Assembly (NCBI RefSeq): GCF_000002875.2 | Contig: NC_009420.2 | Location: forward strand, 2,022,951-2,086,950 | From: Leishmania infantum JPCM5 | Lineage: Eukaryota > Euglenozoa > Kinetoplastea > Trypanosomatida > Trypanosomatidae | DNA length: 64,000 nucleotides | Reading direction: 5' to 3' | In this document: piece by piece, positions 1 through 10,733 of the stretch | Position numbering within the stretch: the stretch's first letter is position 1 | Layout of the letters: each line of letters starts with the position of its first letter | Translations under genes and position numbers: made by a program | The notes under the pieces: generated by a model | The model's database searches: none | Told to the model about the DNA's origin: nothing | Seen by the model: only the letters and a program-made list of their open reading frames with translations

Positions 1-943
1 TCTCGTCGGAGCCCGTCTCCATTATTCCCTTTGTTGCCGCACAGGGATGGATGCTGCTCGGGGCGATCGACGGCGAAGAGAGCAGGGACGACGGCCCCGC
101 AGCAGCGCCCCTGGTAGAATGAGCTGGTACCACCTTCATCGAAGGACGCATGTCTTGCTCGATGGCGTGCAGCACGGACTCTACGTGAACGTCCCAGTCG
201 AGCCCGCCACAGCTCGCCGGCGTGTCGAAGACGTCAGCGTTTTCGACCTGCAAGGACGGATTCGACAAGTGAGCAAAGTCGTTAACCAGCGCCACACATC
301 GATTTTTCCACAGGTCGAGCGAGCGACGACCCACGGCGCTGCCGCCGCCGAGGTCTCGTCCTTCGTAGTCGTCGTCGTCACTCGAGGTGGTGTCGTCATG
401 ATCTCGCGCACCACCTGCAGGCGCCTGTGCCCTCAGGGTCTTCTTGTCGCGGCCTTCCACAAACCCTTCGTGGACAGGCGGGCACTCATAGAGCTCCGCA
501 AATTTTCGCCAAATTGAAAAGTCCTGATGGTCATCTGTGCAGAGCACGATGCGCTCGCGCTTGCCCAGCGACACGGTGCCAGGGATCGTGTTGTCGCGCA
601 GAAACTCCAATACAAGATAGTAGTATGTCGCTGCGAGCGGGTCCTTGCGGGCGCCGCGTCGCAGGGTGGCGGCGGTGGTGCTCGCTGCCAGCTCGCGCCC
701 TGGCAGCTTAGGGTGATGAGTAAACCACGCGACGCGCTTCATGCTACGGAAGGCGATTTGCTTGATCTGCTTACTCTGCTCACTACGGGAGGAGTAGGCG
801 CAAAAGCGGTCTTTTTCGATGGTGATGAAGTTCTTGAGCCCGCGGCCAGCCCCAACCTTCAACGGACCGGCGCTGTCAGCGCACAACCACATCTCCCCTG
901 TGATGCTGACGGGTGCATCACTCATCTCCTCCATAAACGACAT
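1..943 (-). CDS. PH-domain-like protein, partial (3' end beyond left edge)
   Basis: An uninterrupted minus-strand frame runs from the ATG at 943 through base 1 with no stop, giving about 314 residues of a longer protein. Residues of roughly 14-150 look like a pleckstrin-homology fold. There is an opening beta strand (GEMWLCADSAG), basic strands (LKNFITIEKDRFCAYSS), and a closing strand and amphipathic helix ending IVLCTDDHQDFSIWRKFAEL. A loop rich in Ala/Thr/Arg splits the domain. An acidic Ser/Asp stretch and a Ser/Ala-rich region follow. PH domains bind phosphoinositides or proteins at membranes, so a membrane-associated adaptor role is possible, but this is inferred from fold resemblance only. 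The upstream frame is open past the ATG but I saw no earlier in-frame ATG close by. No named orthologue recognised. Confidence 0.6.
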   Translation of the reverse strand, partial: MSFMEEMSDAPVSITGEMWLCADSAGPLKVGAGRGLKNFITIEKDRFCAYSSRSEQSKQIKQIAFRSMKRVAWFTHHPKLPGRELAASTTAATLRRGARKDPLAATYYYLVLEFLRDNTIPGTVSLGKRERIVLCTDDHQDFSIWRKFAELYECPPVHEGFVEGRDKKTLRAQAPAGGARDHDDTTSSDDDDYEGRDLGGGSAVGRRSLDLWKNRCVALVNDFAHLSNPSLQVENADVFDTPASCGGLDWDVHVESVLHAIEQDMRPSMKVVPAHSTRGAAAGPSSLLSSPSIAPSSIHPCAATKGIMETGSDE

Positions 944-3858
944 GAGCGATGCACTTAACGAGTTATTCGTTTTACTTCTTCCGTGTGGCACGCAGAGAGC
1001 TGGATAGTATAAGCGATAGGCGACAACGAGATGCCCTTCCACGAGGCGATGGGAAGCGGGAGCGGGGTTACGGGAGAGGATGAGGAAGCAAACGGAAGTG
1101 GGCACGCGCTTTGAGAAATAGCCGACCAAAACGACGACAAAAAAAGAACACCAGCGGCGCCAGCTCAACAACACAAACTCACCAGAAAATCACACAAGCA
1201 GAACACCAGTGCGTGCGACCACAGCGACCAGGCGCTGGCTGATGAGATAAGAAATGAGGAGCCAGCAGACCGCAGCACATGCAGCAGCTGCAGCAGGGTC
1301 AAGCAACTTCCCCCGCCAGACACCAAGAGTGAGGTAAGGTGAGGTTGAAGCGACCTGCACGAAGCTACAACTCACTCACAATGCAAGACAAAAAAAATCA
1401 AACCGGGCCGAATGCGGTAATGAGAGGTGCTATGAGGAGCACAGCACGGTGTAGGCGTAGGTGCAACACACACTTCGCGGAGGTTTTGTGCCCCCACCCG
1501 GCAACGCACCCCCACCCTAGAGAAAAAAGAAAGAGATACACAGAGAAAGCGCAGCCAGAAAAAGGAGAACAGCAACAATAACAGAACTTCACCGCAGTTC
1601 AGGAAAGGAGGAAGGGGGGCGAGTGCGCGGCAGTGGCAAGTGCAATTCTGTAGGAGACAGGCAAAAAAAAAAACAGACAATGAAGGGCAAGCCCTCGAGA
1701 GAGGGAGACCTCAGCGGGGAAAGGCGGCTATGTACAGAAGAGTTGACAGGCTGCTGAAAGATGCAGTTGACAAGACACAGAGGGGAGGGGGCGGGAACAA
1801 CAAGCAAGCCCAATAACCGAAAGAAACGAGGTGATAAGCCAATCAAGGAAAAAGGTTCGACGAGAAAGGTCAGTAGGCGAGGAGATCAAAAAGTAATCTA
1901 GGCCTCACAAGAAGAAAATGCACGTCAGCACTAGAAGCTTCTTTCGCCAGAGGAGCGCTGCAGGTGCAGAGAGAGTCGGAGCGGCGTGAGTGTGTCTGTA
2001 TATGTATAGGTATGTGCGTGTGTGTGAAGAGGCGCCCACGGTCGTGGGGCGCGTGAGTTGCACTGGCCCTACGAGCTCAAGGTAGGCAACCATGTAAAAC
2101 ACGAGAGACGGGCAACGGCGATGCTCGCACCCGCTTCCTCTCGCACACCCCCTCCCGACAGCTTTTGATGTGAAGAAATCGGGTCGGCGTCCGGCTGCGT
2201 GTGTTGGTATACGTGTATAGCAAGCACGCCGCCACTGGCGCGCACTTGCTTGTCGTGCCCACAATAAAACGTCTTTTGTGGCGGGTTGCGCGTCTAATGA
2301 TATGCGCTCGCTGTTGTGCGTGTGTCAAGGGGAGGGGTGGATGTCTATTGCGAAGGCCTGTTGTGGTGAGGGTGGCAGCGCTGACGTCGCCGAGTAACGT
2401 CTACAACCGACGCTTCTCTCTTCTTTGATTTCCTACGAGGAGGTAGAGGCTTTGATGTAGCGGAGTACGTCTGTGGGAAGGAAGGCAGGTCCCTCATCAC
2501 TATCGAATATGCGAGGATCCCCGGCAAGAGAGCGAGATGGATAGCGCAAGGAAGAGGCGAACAGAGGCAAGGGGTCACCGATGCGCAGGCCCTCGACCGA
2601 TCCGTCATACCCCCATACCACACCATAGAAGGCACACGGAAGCGAAGGCAGAGTAAACAAACAAGAGTGAAACGAAAGAAAAGCGTGCCAAGAAGTGCAA
2701 GCGAGAGAGATACGGAGGGACAAAGGATTAGACGTGGAGGTGCGTCATGTACGAGAAAAAGCACGGGTGTGCCACATGCCTAAAAGCCGTGATATGTGCC
2801 TAGACCGAGGCCAAGGGAAAAGGCTCGATTGGCGCAACAGAAGTTTATCTCTCCCTCTCACCGCAGCGTGTAGGGCCATCACATGACTGCGGAAGGTCAA
2901 TCCTTCCATCCAAACGTTTTGACGACCTAGAAAGGTGAACCCCTCCCCTCCATCGAGGGTACGCTGGAACGGTCGCGGATATCACCTCACTACGCCACCC
3001 CACCCTGTCGCCGTCGCCTGTCAAGCCAAAGAAGATCGACGGGGTGAGCGCATACAGTTCATGCAAACAGAATCCTGGCGTGTTCCCTGATGTGCAGAGC
3101 AAAGAGAAGGGGTGGGTGTTGCACCAATGACTACTTTCAACGATGGAGTGCAGGCTATACCCGGAATGAGTTTGGCTGCTTCCTTGGCTGGCTCTACCGA
3201 CTGTCGTCACTTCATTTCACAGAGGCAGTGAAGGCACGCTGTAGGGTGGCGTTCGCCCGCGGTGCGCGCTGTGGGTGCTTGCTCGCGGGGTCCGCTCGTT
3301 TTTTTCTGGGGGGGGGGGTATGCCTGTGTGTGTGTGTGTGTGTGTGTTTCTCGAATACCACTTTGTTGGGTTTAGTCGGTTGCTACTAAAGAGCAGGTGG
3401 GGGAGGAGAGTGAATCGCGCAGCGTGTCTCCTGGTACGCGGATGTGCGGGTGTACTTCTGTGAACTCTTTTCCCTTTCCTTTAGTCTGTTTCCGCTCTTG
3501 TTCCACAAAGGCGAAAGAGAAGGGAGCTGGTGGACCTAAAAGACGTTGACGACTTTCGGTCCGCAAGCGCCGCCACCCTCCCCCCTCGAGCGTCTGAGCA
3601 GCGATGAGCAAACAAAAAAAAAGAAGAGCAGAGGTCGGAGAGCCGCCATCAAGACAGTCGATGGCTCAACATGGGCAGCAACAGCAAGGCCACAGACGCA
3701 CAGAGAGAGATGCGAGCAGGTTCGACACGCGGCCCTCTCGTCCTATCCCCTCCTCCGCAAGCGCGCCACTGCGGTATCAATGTGAGAGCTGCTGCACTGA
3801 ACCACCTACAGCTGGCACACAAATAGAGGGAGGGAAAGAATAAGCACAAACTTGTCGC
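944..3858. other. Intergenic/UTR, no gene seen
   Basis: About 2.9 kb that should hold the 3' UTR of the AP-3 beta gene and the 5' UTR of the PH-like gene. It contains an 11-base G run at 3308-3318 followed by a TG repeat at about 3325-3347, and purine-rich + strand stretches. Short open frames on both strands are low-complexity (Leu/Ser/Phe or Arg/Lys rich) and not convincing. Confidence 0.6.
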
Positions 3859-6396
3859 CTACGCCTCTACGACTGAGTGAGGCTCCGTGACCGTCTGTGG
3901 CGATGGCGGCAGCTCTGAAACGACAGCAAGCACGGCATCTGTCTTTTCACCCGCCTGTGCTGGAGCTGGAGGAGGAGCGGGCGGTGGCGCCGACTGCATC
4001 GTGACCTTCACCGTGAATTTGGGCGGCGATGCTTTCACTGTGCCAGCACCGCTGCCGGCCTTCTGCGCCGCTGAAGCGCCGCACGGAGCCGCGGCATCGC
4101 TGTCAGACGCGGAGCTCGACTTGCCGCTCACATCACCCACGTCGCTGGAGCCGCTGTAGCTGGACTCGTAGGAGCCGGACGGCGAGGCTGCGCCGTCGCT
4201 GTCGTCGCTCTCTTCCCCTTCCGTGTCACTGCTGTTATTGCTGCCGCTCTCTTCCTCACCGGAGGTGGACTCAAACATGGTTACCGCGGCGGCAGTCGCG
4301 TTCATCTCTTCGATGGAGCGGCGTAGTGCCCCATCTGTCGCCTCCGTCGCCCAAGTCGGCAGCGGGTCGTAGATGCGCACGGCCGACCCTAGCAGCCGGG
4401 AGAAGGTACCAATCTCCAGGCCGGCTCGATCGGCGTATGGGTCGTTGACGTCTGGCAGCGGCTTTTCACGCATCAGCGCGGTCTGCACACCTGCGAATGT
4501 GTCGCTCTGCCGATCAAACGTCGCTTCAATGAGGCGCTCCTCGTCACGAATTCTGTAGTCATCGTCGTACTTGGCTAGCTCTGCGACGTAGTGGTACACC
4601 CGTTTGAAGCGCTCCGAGAGTTCGCTGCTGCCCTGCAAGTGCACCCACACTTTGCAGCCCAACGTGAGAACCTGTCGCTTCACCTCCGAAGTGAGGCCAC
4701 CGAAGCGCTTCGCAAACACGCGGAAGCAGTCCGGCGCCGCAGCGGCCATGGAGGGGTGCTTGGATATGTTCTCGCCGGTCAACCAGAGAATTGTCGCCAC
4801 CGCCGACGGCTCCGTGATTCGCTGCTCCATAATGTCAAGTGTCAGCTGGCAGGCAAGCCGAGAGATGCGCACGGGGTCGGTGCCTTGCAGTACGAGCACC
4901 CGCAGCACCGCTACAGCCTCCGCGACGACAGCGGGTGAGCTGGTCCGACTTGAGAGCAGCGGGGTCACGAGGCGGATGGTGTGTGCTGCGAAGGGTGGGT
5001 ATTGCTGCACAGCCTGCGCCAGCCCTTGAATCGCCTCGACAACGGCGGCGTCGTTGTACTGCCGCAGGTAGGACCGGAACTCCCGAGACACCTCCGTCCA
5101 GGTGGCCGGCGTTACCAGGCGGGAGAGGATGCGTAGCTTAACGTGCCGCACATCGGCCGCGTCCAGGGGGAGCAAAAAGAAGCTCTTCAGGTACGGAAGG
5201 AATTCATCGCGTTGCAGCAACACCAGGGCGTAGACGACATGCAGCACGGCAATATGGCCCTCGGTGCACGTATTCAGCAGTCGCATCGCCGGCTTCACGC
5301 ACGCCTCCTGAAAGCGTCGTGTGCCGCAGTGGCATAAGAGCGCGATGGTCGCGACTACCGTGGCGCTGTTCATGCTCCACAGCAGCGGCCGAGTCGAGTT
5401 GAGAAGCAGCAGCAGATCTGGGTCCATCTGTGCATCAGCGGCGGCGTCGCTCTTGTTGGCGTCGCGCCCCCGTGACGGTGTCATGTTGAAGGAGGAGCGA
5501 GACGAGGACGTTGCATCGTCGTCGTCACTGTCCGTCCCTTCCCCGCTGGAACTCGAGGAGCCACGGCTGCATCGGGCAGCCTTGGCCGCAAACGGCCCAC
5601 TGGGATCCACGAAGTGCCGGCGAGCGTAGCGCAGCAACAGGCGCAGCAGCACCACCTGACCCCACTCCTCACAATCCTTGAGAATCCTGCACAGGCGGCG
5701 GTACACGCCGTGCACCAGGTCCCACTCATCCGGGCAGATCCGCGTGTACGCCAGCGCGGCTGCGCCGACCACGTCAGGGTTGCGATCAGACAGAAACGTT
5801 CGCAGTAGCTGGCGCACGGTGTCACGGTCCAGGTCTTGGCGAGCTACCGTGTGCATCTGCACAAGCGCGAGGGCGGCCGTCTTGCGCACCAGCGGTGCCA
5901 TGTCATCGGCGCACTTCCTCACGGCAACCATCACCACCGGCTGAATGGCAAGAATGCGGAGCGATGCGAGCATGCGGAGGGCGAGGGCGCGGACATGCAT
6001 GCTGGGGTCAAGCAGGTCCTTCTGAAAGGCAGAGATAGACAGAAGTGTCTCGTTGGGGCAGTCTTCAGCATAATAGACGATGAAGACGTAGATGAGCTTG
6101 CGCAGCTCGATCGAGGGAACGTGGATATTCTTGACTACGTCAGGATAGAAGTGGCGCATGTCACTTCCCTTGCACATCTGCGCGATGATGCGCTTCATGC
6201 CATCGCGCTTGTCATGGAGCGACTCCGAACTCAGGCTGCGTCGAAGATCATCGACTCTAGGTGCAACCGAGAAGAACTGTGCATCCCCGGCGACAAGCGA
6301 GCGGGCTTTGTTGAAGACGGAGGTCGTGTTGCTCGCATATTCCCACGCCCGCTCCGTGACAAAAGTGGCCTGCTCAATAAGCGCCGCGCCGTTCAT
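3859..6396 (-). CDS. AP-3 adaptor complex beta subunit
   Basis: 845 residues. The large beta adaptin of AP-3, the heterotetramer that sorts cargo from endosomes/Golgi to lysosome-related organelles; in trypanosomatids AP-3 is linked to acidocalcisome biogenesis (family knowledge). The first 580 or so residues form a HEAT/armadillo solenoid with the conserved AP-3 pattern (YPDVVKNI, ELRKLIYVFIVYYAED, LLSISAFQKDL, VRALALRMLASLRI, LVRKTAALALVQM). A Ser/Asp-rich loop of about 45 residues (near 279-322) interrupts the solenoid. Residues of about 700-765 are a Ser/Glu/Asp-rich hinge, which distinguishes beta-3 from beta-1/2/4. The protein ends in a Pro/Ala tail, so the folded C-terminal appendage of animal AP-3 beta (about 1,090 residues) seems absent or very short. 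The start is the first ATG of a clean frame. Confidence 0.85.
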   Translation of the reverse strand: MNGAALIEQATFVTERAWEYASNTTSVFNKARSLVAGDAQFFSVAPRVDDLRRSLSSESLHDKRDGMKRIIAQMCKGSDMRHFYPDVVKNIHVPSIELRKLIYVFIVYYAEDCPNETLLSISAFQKDLLDPSMHVRALALRMLASLRILAIQPVVMVAVRKCADDMAPLVRKTAALALVQMHTVARQDLDRDTVRQLLRTFLSDRNPDVVGAAALAYTRICPDEWDLVHGVYRRLCRILKDCEEWGQVVLLRLLLRYARRHFVDPSGPFAAKAARCSRGSSSSSGEGTDSDDDDATSSSRSSFNMTPSRGRDANKSDAAADAQMDPDLLLLLNSTRPLLWSMNSATVVATIALLCHCGTRRFQEACVKPAMRLLNTCTEGHIAVLHVVYALVLLQRDEFLPYLKSFFLLPLDAADVRHVKLRILSRLVTPATWTEVSREFRSYLRQYNDAAVVEAIQGLAQAVQQYPPFAAHTIRLVTPLLSSRTSSPAVVAEAVAVLRVLVLQGTDPVRISRLACQLTLDIMEQRITEPSAVATILWLTGENISKHPSMAAAAPDCFRVFAKRFGGLTSEVKRQVLTLGCKVWVHLQGSSELSERFKRVYHYVAELAKYDDDYRIRDEERLIEATFDRQSDTFAGVQTALMREKPLPDVNDPYADRAGLEIGTFSRLLGSAVRIYDPLPTWATEATDGALRRSIEEMNATAAAVTMFESTSGEEESGSNNSSDTEGEESDDSDGAASPSGSYESSYSGSSDVGDVSGKSSSASDSDAAAPCGASAAQKAGSGAGTVKASPPKFTVKVTMQSAPPPAPPPAPAQAGEKTDAVLAVVSELPPSPQTVTEPHSVVEA

Positions 6397-7725
6397 TGGA
6401 TCGAAAAACCCGCGCCTAACAGAGAGGGAGGATGAGCGCTACAAGACGAAGTTGGCGAAAAAGAGCCGCCGAACCGATTAGCTGCCTCGTCGGAAGCGTA
6501 AGGATGAGGGAATCACGAATTGGATGCACTCGCACGCACCCAGCTACACAAAGGAACGAGAGAGAGAGTTATTCGGTGGAAGAGGGGGAGTATACAAGCG
6601 AGCGGAGAGGCGGGCAGACGAACACCGGAGGCGACGCGCAAGGTCAGAGACGAAACTTCGAAGAAACGGGCACGACAGTGGGGAAATAAAAACAAAGTGG
6701 GCACACGTAAAGACACTTTTTCTTCTCCCTGGCAGCACGGATAGATGATGTGGGTGGGTGTCTGGCTGTTTGCCTGAGTGTGTGTGTGTGTGTGTATGTG
6801 TGTGGCAACGGATGCAGAGGCTTTGAGGAGCTCCCACCAGCACCGCCACCAGTAGCAAAGGGCCACTAACTAAAAGAAAGAGGAAGAAAAACGGGCCCGC
6901 CCACAAAGCCCACAATTGGACAACCGTGCGTCAACCTTGCACTGATGCAGACTCTGCCGCCGACACCAACGCCGCTCAGGGCTGCTTGCTCGCCCTCCTG
7001 TATTGGTTTTGGGTCCTTGCTTTTGTTTTTTTTTTCCTGGGCCGCGTTCAGGCAGTGCCCACCACCACACATAAAAAAGCGAAGATGATGGAGAGGTGGC
7101 AGGGAAGTAAGAAGCAGGTGCGTCGTGAAGAGAAGGAAGACGAGGAGGAGCGTAGTAGCAGTTGATGGGTTGAGTGTCACCGTCTCTCTGTGTTTTACGG
7201 GGGAGGGGTGTAGGAGGAAGAAGGGGACGCGTCTTGCTACATCGCGTGCACACGCCGCGCATTCATGCCGCACAAATCGCACCCCTCCTCCCTCCTCCCT
7301 GGAGAAACGTGCTCGCACGCTGAGCAACTCGCTGAGCGTGGCACCACAATGGTGCGAAGCGAAAGCTTGGTAGTGGAGATTTTCCGCCATTTTCGTCGGT
7401 TTCTTGTGCTCCTTTTCTGCACGTCTCGCCTTCGTGTCGCGCACCAGACGCAACGGACGGCCGTCGACGGTCTAGATAGCCGTCGTCGTTTGTGGTGCTT
7501 GCGCCTTGCACAGAAGGTGAAACTATCATGCGAACGAGAAACAGAGTGCGCAGAAGCGCCTGCCCTCCCACCACCACTGCCCTGGTCACCTGAACGCACA
7601 CGCGTTCGTGCTCGCGTAGCTTGACGCTGCGCTGCTCCCTCCTCTCCCCCATTTACAGCCACGAATCAGAACAATTGGCAGCAGAAAAATCAGCACACAT
7701 CAACCCGCCCCGTCGACCGCACTGC
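6397..7725. other. Intergenic/UTR, no gene seen
   Basis: About 1.3 kb between the APE2-like and AP-3 beta genes. It holds a TG repeat near 6777-6794 and a T-rich stretch near 7021-7036. A 195-codon minus-strand frame (6866-7453) has UTR-like composition (poly-Leu, Thr and Lys patches) and is not called. Confidence 0.6.
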
Positions 7726-9924
7726 TCACAGTGAATCCACGTCAATGATACACGGATCTGCGTTGCCACAAGCAACGGCGGCACCGTCTTCAGTGCGAGA
7801 ATCGGCTACCGTTGGCCCGGCCCTCGCGCTCGTGCTAGCGCTGAAGGAAGAAAGCGGTGCGCAGCTGTCAGCAGCTCTCTTGTGTCCGGCTACTCTGCCC
7901 TCCGCCTCGCGCACGCCTTTGTCATCGGCAGCCACCTCTCTCTGCACAGGCGGCGTGGCGACGGAGACCACAGCCTTCTTGGCGGCCGCGGCGGCAAAGA
8001 AGGTGTGCAGCCCGACGGGTGGTCGATACATGCACTTGTGGTCCTCGATCACCTTGCCGGAACGCTGGAGTAGCTCGCTCTCGGTGCCGAGTGCAGCCAA
8101 GTCCAGGAGCAGGCCCACGCCAATGTGATCGCTGAACTGCGGTGGAGTGACAAAAAGACCGGTAGAGGGCAAGCCGGCAAAGCACAGCTCTCGCGCTTGC
8201 TCACTCAGCGCCGGCATCCCGGTGCCATCGAAGGGCGCCGGCGGGTAGGCGCCGTTGGCCATCGCACGCATCACGCCATCCCGGTAGCGCGCACCATGCA
8301 GTTCGCTGAAAAAGTCCTCTCGATCCACCGATGGCTCCGGCGCAGTAGACGCAGATGAGCTCCGCTCCGGCACTCCGACAAGGACATTGTTGGCTGTCTC
8401 TGCGCGGCACACCACCGCAGGGAGCAGTGCGGAGTCAACGAGGATGTAGTCGAGTCGCGTGCCCTCGTTTTCGAGACGGCGGTTGCGTGACTGATCCCAG
8501 CACGTGTACGGGCACGGGCAGTAGGGCCGCAGCCTTGGGCGCTCCACCTCGCGCAGCAGCATCACATCAATCAGTGGTGAGTCCGCCGGAGCGGTAGAGT
8601 ACGCATCAATCATCTCTCTCGTGAGCAGAAAAGTGTCCCACATGCGTACTTGCGAAATCCCTGCTTGACGAGCCGCCACATCTGTGGGCGAGGTCCATGG
8701 CAAGCGCTGGGGCATTGCTGAGGAAGACACCGGCAGGCGGAGCTGGAGAAGCCGGCCCATGAACTCCGCCGACGCATCCGAGTGCGGGGCTAGTCCGCAG
8801 AACTGCACCACCGCGTACAGTTCACTGTTGTGGAGACACGGGGAACTTTTCACGAAATCGGAGGTGTACGCGCAGCGAAAGCCGACGTCGTAAAGGGCCC
8901 GCAGCGACACTGGCGGTGATTCGTAATCGTGCACTCCCTTGCCAGTTCCGCCTGAGCCTCGCGGCGGGAGAAGTGTGCAGAGCCGCTGCAGCGCTTCTCG
9001 ATCGATCGTGTTGTCACTCGAGTTGACCTCCGTATCAACGGAAACAACGCCAGTGCCAGAAGACGACCCAGCCGTGGCAGCGCTGCTGTCCATGGACGCA
9101 GCTATCTCTTGCGCCTGTGCACACAAATGACTGGCGATCATGTTTGCCACTCGCTTCACGGCCGCTTTCGAAAGATGGGGGAGCGCGGCAGTCCACGCCG
9201 TGTCTCCCTTGACCTCGGCAAACGTCTGCAACTGCAGGAGAGTGCCCAGGTGGATGCGCCGCAGAGACCAGGCGGCGTCGTGCGCGCAATACGTCATGTT
9301 CAGATCGCCAACAAGGATGACCGGCTTCCCTGTGTCCTTGCGCAGCTGTTCCATCTTCTTCTCCAAGGCGTACAGGAAACGGAGCTTGAAGGTGTGCCGG
9401 GCCCCGCCGCGAGCGTTTGGCACGTACACGTTCACGAGCACAAAGGCGCTGTGGTACGTCACCACAGCGCGGCCCTCTTCGTTGAACGCATCCTCTGAAA
9501 AGGGTTGACTGTCACATCGCCACGTGAGGCCCTTCCGCGCAAACGTCACGACACCGTTGAAGCCGCGGTGCTGCTTGCCGCTAAGGGACCAGAACGACTC
9601 CCAGCCGTCAATGCCGTCGTTGCAACCACCGCCACTGCTGACGGTGGATGCATCACCCTCGACCGACCCAGCCAACCGTCGCCGTTTCTCTTGAGCCGCC
9701 AGCCGCTCTAGGGGGGCGACAACGGGTCGGCGGCTCACGGGCGGATCGCTAGCCCCCATGTCCACGGGAGACGCGCTCAGCTTGGCAAGCGTGCCTTTGC
9801 ACTCCTGAAGACAAATTATGTCTGCCTCGGTGCATGCGAAGAAGTCATGGATGCTGCCAAAGCTCTCTCGAATCGCCTGCGAGGTGGACGACCACCCCGC
9901 CACGTTCCAGCTGATAAGGAACAT
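7726..9924 (-). CDS. APE2/APN2-type AP endonuclease (exonuclease III family)
   Basis: 732 residues. Endonuclease/exonuclease/phosphatase fold with ExoIII-class signatures: SWNVAGW at the extreme N-terminus, the metal-binding Glu in LQECKG (about 42), FNGVVTFARKG, LVNVYVPNARGG, VGDLNMTY (about 205-212), LDYILVD (about 495) and the catalytic SDH of FSDHIGVGLLLDL (about 600). These are the family's metal and active-site residues. The N-terminal start and a spacing that leaves a long C-terminal tail match APE2/APN2 rather than the shorter APE1 type. Family role: incision at abasic sites plus 3'-5' exonuclease/phosphodiesterase activity in base-excision repair. The nearly 390 residues between GDLN and SDH imply large insertions (animal APE2 is about 518 in total). 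No C-terminal GRF zinc finger is seen. The tail carries LHTFF (about 637-641), a PIP-box-like motif without the usual Gln, and ends in CIIDVDSL. Confidence 0.8.
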   Translation of the reverse strand: MFLISWNVAGWSSTSQAIRESFGSIHDFFACTEADIICLQECKGTLAKLSASPVDMGASDPPVSRRPVVAPLERLAAQEKRRRLAGSVEGDASTVSSGGGCNDGIDGWESFWSLSGKQHRGFNGVVTFARKGLTWRCDSQPFSEDAFNEEGRAVVTYHSAFVLVNVYVPNARGGARHTFKLRFLYALEKKMEQLRKDTGKPVILVGDLNMTYCAHDAAWSLRRIHLGTLLQLQTFAEVKGDTAWTAALPHLSKAAVKRVANMIASHLCAQAQEIAASMDSSAATAGSSSGTGVVSVDTEVNSSDNTIDREALQRLCTLLPPRGSGGTGKGVHDYESPPVSLRALYDVGFRCAYTSDFVKSSPCLHNSELYAVVQFCGLAPHSDASAEFMGRLLQLRLPVSSSAMPQRLPWTSPTDVAARQAGISQVRMWDTFLLTREMIDAYSTAPADSPLIDVMLLREVERPRLRPYCPCPYTCWDQSRNRRLENEGTRLDYILVDSALLPAVVCRAETANNVLVGVPERSSSASTAPEPSVDREDFFSELHGARYRDGVMRAMANGAYPPAPFDGTGMPALSEQARELCFAGLPSTGLFVTPPQFSDHIGVGLLLDLAALGTESELLQRSGKVIEDHKCMYRPPVGLHTFFAAAAAKKAVVSVATPPVQREVAADDKGVREAEGRVAGHKRAADSCAPLSSFSASTSARAGPTVADSRTEDGAAVACGNADPCIIDVDSL

Positions 9925-10733
9925 CCCATTTCACGCGTCGTTCGCGCGCGCCCCTGTGTTGTGCGCGTGGCGGTTCCGGGGTATCTTCGCCGTTTTGCAA
10001 CGGTGTTCTCTCCTTCCTTTCCCAAACGAAGGCGCTCTGCACTCACCAATGCATCAATGAAGGCGTTCTGCACGTTTCGCTACGCGTGCACGTGCGAGTC
10101 CATCAGCACTGATGAACGAAGAGGAGGAGTGCGTGTGCGCGCGCAGGTGTTGCTGGCCTCCGCGCCGACTGCGCTTCCAGCCGAGACCAACGGAAACGAT
10201 AGTGTGTTGACGGACGCCTGCGAGCCTGTCCTGCTCAGAGAAGGTAAGAGAAAAGGGGGTAGGGGCGCAGCACAGATGAGGAGAAACACTGACGAAGGAA
10301 ACAAGAAAACAAGCCCGCAAACCGGTCCATCGGAAGTCGTATACCGCGCTAGGCAATGAGGCAGTTCGAGGTAGGGCATACGCGACTGCCATTCCAGTGG
10401 CGTTAAGCGCAAGTGCGTCAACGCGATATGCACACATGCCCTTCCCCACCACCACCAACACCACCACCGCAAAAGATCGAGCTGGGAAAAGGGCGGAGAA
10501 TAGCAGGCCACCACCTCAAGTCGCCTTCAAACGCGCGTATGCTTCATCTTTTCTCTCAAGCAACTACGCAGCCCCCCCCCCTCTCCCTCGCTCACTTGGC
10601 GTGCCTTGCAAGAACAGAAAAGAGAACGGAGTGCAGCGAAGCTCCGCTCCAGCTGCAACTCCGCGCCAAAATGAAAAGGTCATGGCGGTCGGCAACACGC
10701 GGTCGCGGCTCTACTTCGTTCTTTGGTTTTGGC
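9925..10733. other. Intergenic/UTR, no gene seen
   Basis: About 0.8 kb between the RELCH-like and APE2-like genes. It contains a CCA-repeat patch near 10444-10468 and a C run near 10570-10579. No convincing gene on either strand. Confidence 0.55.

Noticed and set aside
6866..7453. 195-codon minus-strand open frame
   Set aside because: Low-complexity Thr/Leu/Lys runs in the AP-3 beta 5' region; no family resemblance.
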